Shown one piece after another: positions 61,534-64,000 of a DNA stretch of 64,000 nt. Source of the stretch: Corallium rubrum (taxonomy: Eukaryota; Cnidaria; Anthozoa; Scleralcyonacea; Coralliidae); the NCBI GenBank assembly GCA_964035015.1, contig OZ036017.1, positions 3,491,053-3,555,052 on the forward strand, given 5' to 3'. Each line of letters starts with the position of its first letter. Position 1 is the first letter of the stretch. The notes beneath the pieces were generated by a model, which did not search any database, had not been told where the DNA came from, and worked only from the letters and a program-made list of their open reading frames with translations. The position numbers and the translations under genes were made by a program.

Positions 61534-62502
61534 AATATAAACTTATTTAATTCAACCTAAACCTATCCTAACAATTTTAAAATTAACTATGTACAATTTT
61601 ATATACCTACCCAAAATTAAAACCTACTCTTAATTTTAAAATATTAATATATTTATATCCTAGTCCACTAAACTGCCTGCAGCTTACGAAAAAATTAAAC
61701 TAGAATGTCTTTAAATTTGATAAAGGGCTAAATTTTATATGTACTTAACTAAGCACAAAACTATGCAAATTTTAAACAGTTTTAACTAAGTTATAGATGT
61801 AAATTTAATATATTTAAAATTAACTACCAAGAACCTACGTTTATTTTGATAGGAAATGAACCGACCACAACAAAGGAAGCAGAAATTATTATAAACGGCA
61901 GAAACAGCGGCAAAATGCTTTCTTTTTATGCTTTTCGCAACGTAACAGAGCTGGGGCAGAAAAAAACGGTTTAGGTTGGTTTTGTTTCGCGCCAAAACAT
62001 TTTCAAGGCTCTTTAAAAGACTGCCTTTGGAGGCCATGCTTATCGAACGAACGAAAGACATCATGGCCCGAATTTGAGAGTTTCAAGAAGCGAAAAAATC
62101 GCGAGATAACGCTGGATCGTTGAGAAAATCGAGATATAAATCGAGCAACAACTCACACGTGTTTGTAGTGCAAAATGGTGAGGAGTCCGATGTCTACCAA
62201 GCGTACTCAACTTAAAATGTAGAGAAGAACCTTCCTCTCGGAACGTATTTGCGAGGCCATTCTTCGCTCCTCGCCTGTTCAACACGAATTTTCTCGTCCG
62301 TTTTTGCTTCGATTTCGATATACTTCGTCCACAATATACTTCAATGTGTTACAAACACATTACTTTTATTTAAACTATAATACTCTGGAAAAAATGTACT
62401 TTAAAAAAGAAATTTCTCTCACAAGCAAAATGCTCGCTTCGCGCCAGCCATTTCGGCCATTTACCACATTTCCCATGATGCTTTGCTATAATGGGAATTG
62501 CC
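61483..62502 (-). repeat. Right TIR of the ISL2EU-type element (1020 bp)
   Basis: Contiguous TIR without insertion, from the first 17 codons of the nuclease gene outward to GGCAATTCCC at the tip. It serves as the reference that reveals the insertion in the left TIR. Confidence 0.88.
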
Positions 62503-62749
62503 TATTGCTTTCACAATTGTCTGATCCATAAAATGCAGTCCCTAACGTATATAGTTCTATTTTTTACAATCAAATTTGATGTAGTGTCCATGCAAATGCT
62601 TGTCCGGTCCCGATTATTTCATAAGGAAATATCAACTAGTTATAGCTTATCCTGATTCACCAAAAAACTGCCTCTCAATAGTTTCTGAGTTTTAATTTCA
62701 TTTACACTTCATTTAACTTCATCCACATTCTAAATAACATTTTCTGACG

Positions 62750-63845
62750 GTGATCCATAGACTTGAATCAAGCCTATCTCTCGAGTGGCGAGGGGTCGAG
62801 CGCGCCGTGAAGCTGCGTGCGAGGAGGAGGAGAGGGAGAGAGAGACAGACTTGGCACACTTGCAGCGCACCAAAATGTACAGACCTGTTTTGGGTCGGAG
62901 GCGTGTCTTTAGACTTGGATCAAATTTGTCTCTTTACGTCATTAATCACTGCTCATTACAATGAAATCGGAAAACTAAAAGTGACTTATTTCGTTGCTTG
63001 GGGTCTTCGGCTTCGGTATTTGTCAGTGAGTGTCACGATTTTTTTAGATGAATTCGTTTAAAGATAGTATTGCGCTTACTCGGATACGATAAAATTATGG
63101 ACATGCAATGTGCGCCGGGGACCAGTACTTTCTTCTGCTGTTTGGTCTGGAAAAAGTTCTCGACTTACCTGCAGTTTTATACCGCGACAGTCTTGTCTTT
63201 GTTTTCTCACTAGGTCCGGGGTCCTTACGCATGCGTTTATTTGATTAACGATTCTTTCACGGCAAATATCTTCTCCTTGGTCGCGTTGAACTTACTTCGA
63301 ACTTTGCTTACTTTCTTTACCAGATTGACATTTTTTTTCAGCGCATTTTCCACAGATTATATTTGTCGATCGGGAAACCTCGTTGCTAATATCATGAACT
63401 AACAACAATCCCAAATTGACGCAAGCACTTTTCTTCAAGCTGGGTGAGAAAATCTTTCTTCTGAAATCAGCTTTAATGAGTTTACTACTCACACAGAATA
63501 CAGATTGTTTCACTTGCTCTACCAGATAATGCTAACCGCGTTACAGTCTTCGTTGGAGTATTCCCTGAGTCTCTATCTGTCATGTTTCTTATTGTGTTAA
63601 CGCTGCTAACGCTGAAACAAGAAGCAAGGTTACACTTCGGGCATTGGGCGAAGGTGATAAAACCGGAAAATGAAACATTGTGTCAACTTCATAAATTTTC
63701 GCGCCAAAATTTGATGTGTGATAATTAGATTTGAAACGCTGCAAGTGAGCCAAGTCTGTCTCTCGCCCTTTCCCCATTCTCCTCGCGCTCGACCTCTCGT
63801 CCCCTCCAAAGACAGACTTGATCCAAGTCTAGGCGATCCATAGTG
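62750..63845. mobile_element. Foldback element (1.1 kb) carrying a zinc-finger exon
   Basis: Left end GACTTGAATCAAGCCTATCT, GAGGGGTCGAGCGCG, GAGAGAGACAGACTTGGC; right end is the inverse at 63735-63835 (GCCAAGTCTGTCTCTCGCCC, CTTGATCCAAGTCTA). GATCCATAG stands at both outer sides (62752-62760 and 63834-63842), maybe a target duplication with a few extra bases. TIRs ~110 bp, imperfect. The inside has one exon-like frame (minus). 62505-62749 before it and 63846-64000 after it show nothing I can name. Confidence 0.65.
63292..63520 (-). pseudogene. First exon of a transposon-type gene with Cys zinc motif
   Basis: Minus frame: KQSVFCVSSKLIKADFRRKI, FSPSLKKSACVNLGLLLVHD, ISNEVSRSTNIICGKCAEK. It resembles the N-terminal Cys-pair modules of cnidarian transposon proteins (compare CFLC...CRTMC at 35.4 kb), but the first Cys pair is damaged (C-V-S-S for C-x-x-C). 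No further exon is present in the element, so it cannot make a full protein. Confidence 0.5.
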
Positions 63846-64000
63846 TAGCTTGTAATTTATCTTTTGGTATATTTATAATAACAGCTTATACAACAAAAGA
63901 AAATCTGAAAGAAGTGGATGGAAACAGTTAGAGTAAGCTATAAAAGGCTGGACTGCATGGGTAAACAACTGAGGCAACTATTATCAAGTCAGGCCCAAGG

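Larger units (their letters stand above)
56592..62502. mobile_element. ISL2EU-type DNA transposon with ~1-kb TIRs and two genes
   Basis: Starts GGCAATTCCCCATATAGC and ends with the reverse-complement-type GGGAATTGCC; TA flanks both ends (56590-56591, 62503-62504), a 2-bp target duplication. The right TIR spans 61483-62502. The left TIR is 56592-56733 plus 57541-58405, split by an 807-bp insertion. Inside, a THAP/DDE transposase (plus) and a SWIM/YqaJ nuclease (minus) converge. That gene pair with a 2-bp duplication is what I know of the ISL2EU superfamily. Each gene has only one small frameshift, so the copy is young. Confidence 0.85.

Overview
This is eukaryotic, almost certainly metazoan, DNA, and most likely from a cnidarian (anthozoan-like). 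The evidence is spliced genes, AT-rich spacers, (TA)n and other microsatellites, and repeat families that I associate with coral, anemone and Hydra genomes: Penelope-like elements, DUF6589 transposases, ISL2EU, Crypton and Polinton-like viral relics. The species assignment is inference. Only one recognisable ordinary host exon is present, a TTK/MPS1 kinase exon at 55126-55277 (minus). One fragmented cnidarian-type multicopy gene ('gene X') is split by a transposon (22672-22982 and 35715-36571). Almost everything else is mobile DNA, much of it nested.

Layout. 1-2349: CR1-like LINE A. 2352-3996: two head-to-head copies of a foldback DNA element. 3997-4984: decayed Penelope-like element (PLE). 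5063-10240: a very young PLE insertion, with two tandem 2401-bp units (minus) plus an inverted 5'-truncated copy, flanked by (TA)n, each carrying a hammerhead-ribozyme motif. 11268-17590: LINE B (minus), interrupted by a Crypton-type tyrosine-recombinase element (11608-14139) and two tRNA-derived SINEs. 18397-22640: relics of a Polinton/adintovirus-like DNA virus (packaging ATPase, small structural-type proteins) with an 800-bp minisatellite. 22983-35714: a 12.7-kb DNA transposon with 86-bp terminal inverted repeats (TIRs), two convergent genes (RecQ-like helicase, plus; DUF6589-type transposase, minus) and an 8-9-bp target duplication, inserted in gene X. It is AcademH-like by inference and both its genes are broken. 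36.8-41.1 kb: LINE fragments, minisatellites and viral PolB pieces. 41274-49218: LINE E, split by a giant palindromic element (42259-48553) that carries captured transposon exons in both arms and is itself split by LINE F. 49262-49994: more PolB.

51267-51999: an animal retrozyme-like locus, with three hammerhead ribozymes (one inverted, two tandem) that define a 231-nt monomer, bordered by (TA)n exactly as the PLEs are. 52072-53700: PLE relic split by a TIR element that contains a 5S rRNA-like fragment. 56592-62502: an almost intact ISL2EU-type transposon with ~1-kb TIRs, which encodes a THAP/DDE transposase (plus) and a SWIM/YqaJ nuclease (minus). The TIRs extend into both reading frames, so the two proteins begin with the same 17 codons. 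62750-63845: another foldback element carrying a zinc-finger first exon.

The strongest leads are the retrozyme/PLE pair that shares hammerhead architecture and (TA)n borders, the helicase-bearing transposon, the ISL2EU element with TIR-shared protein starts, and the palindromic element with captured exons.
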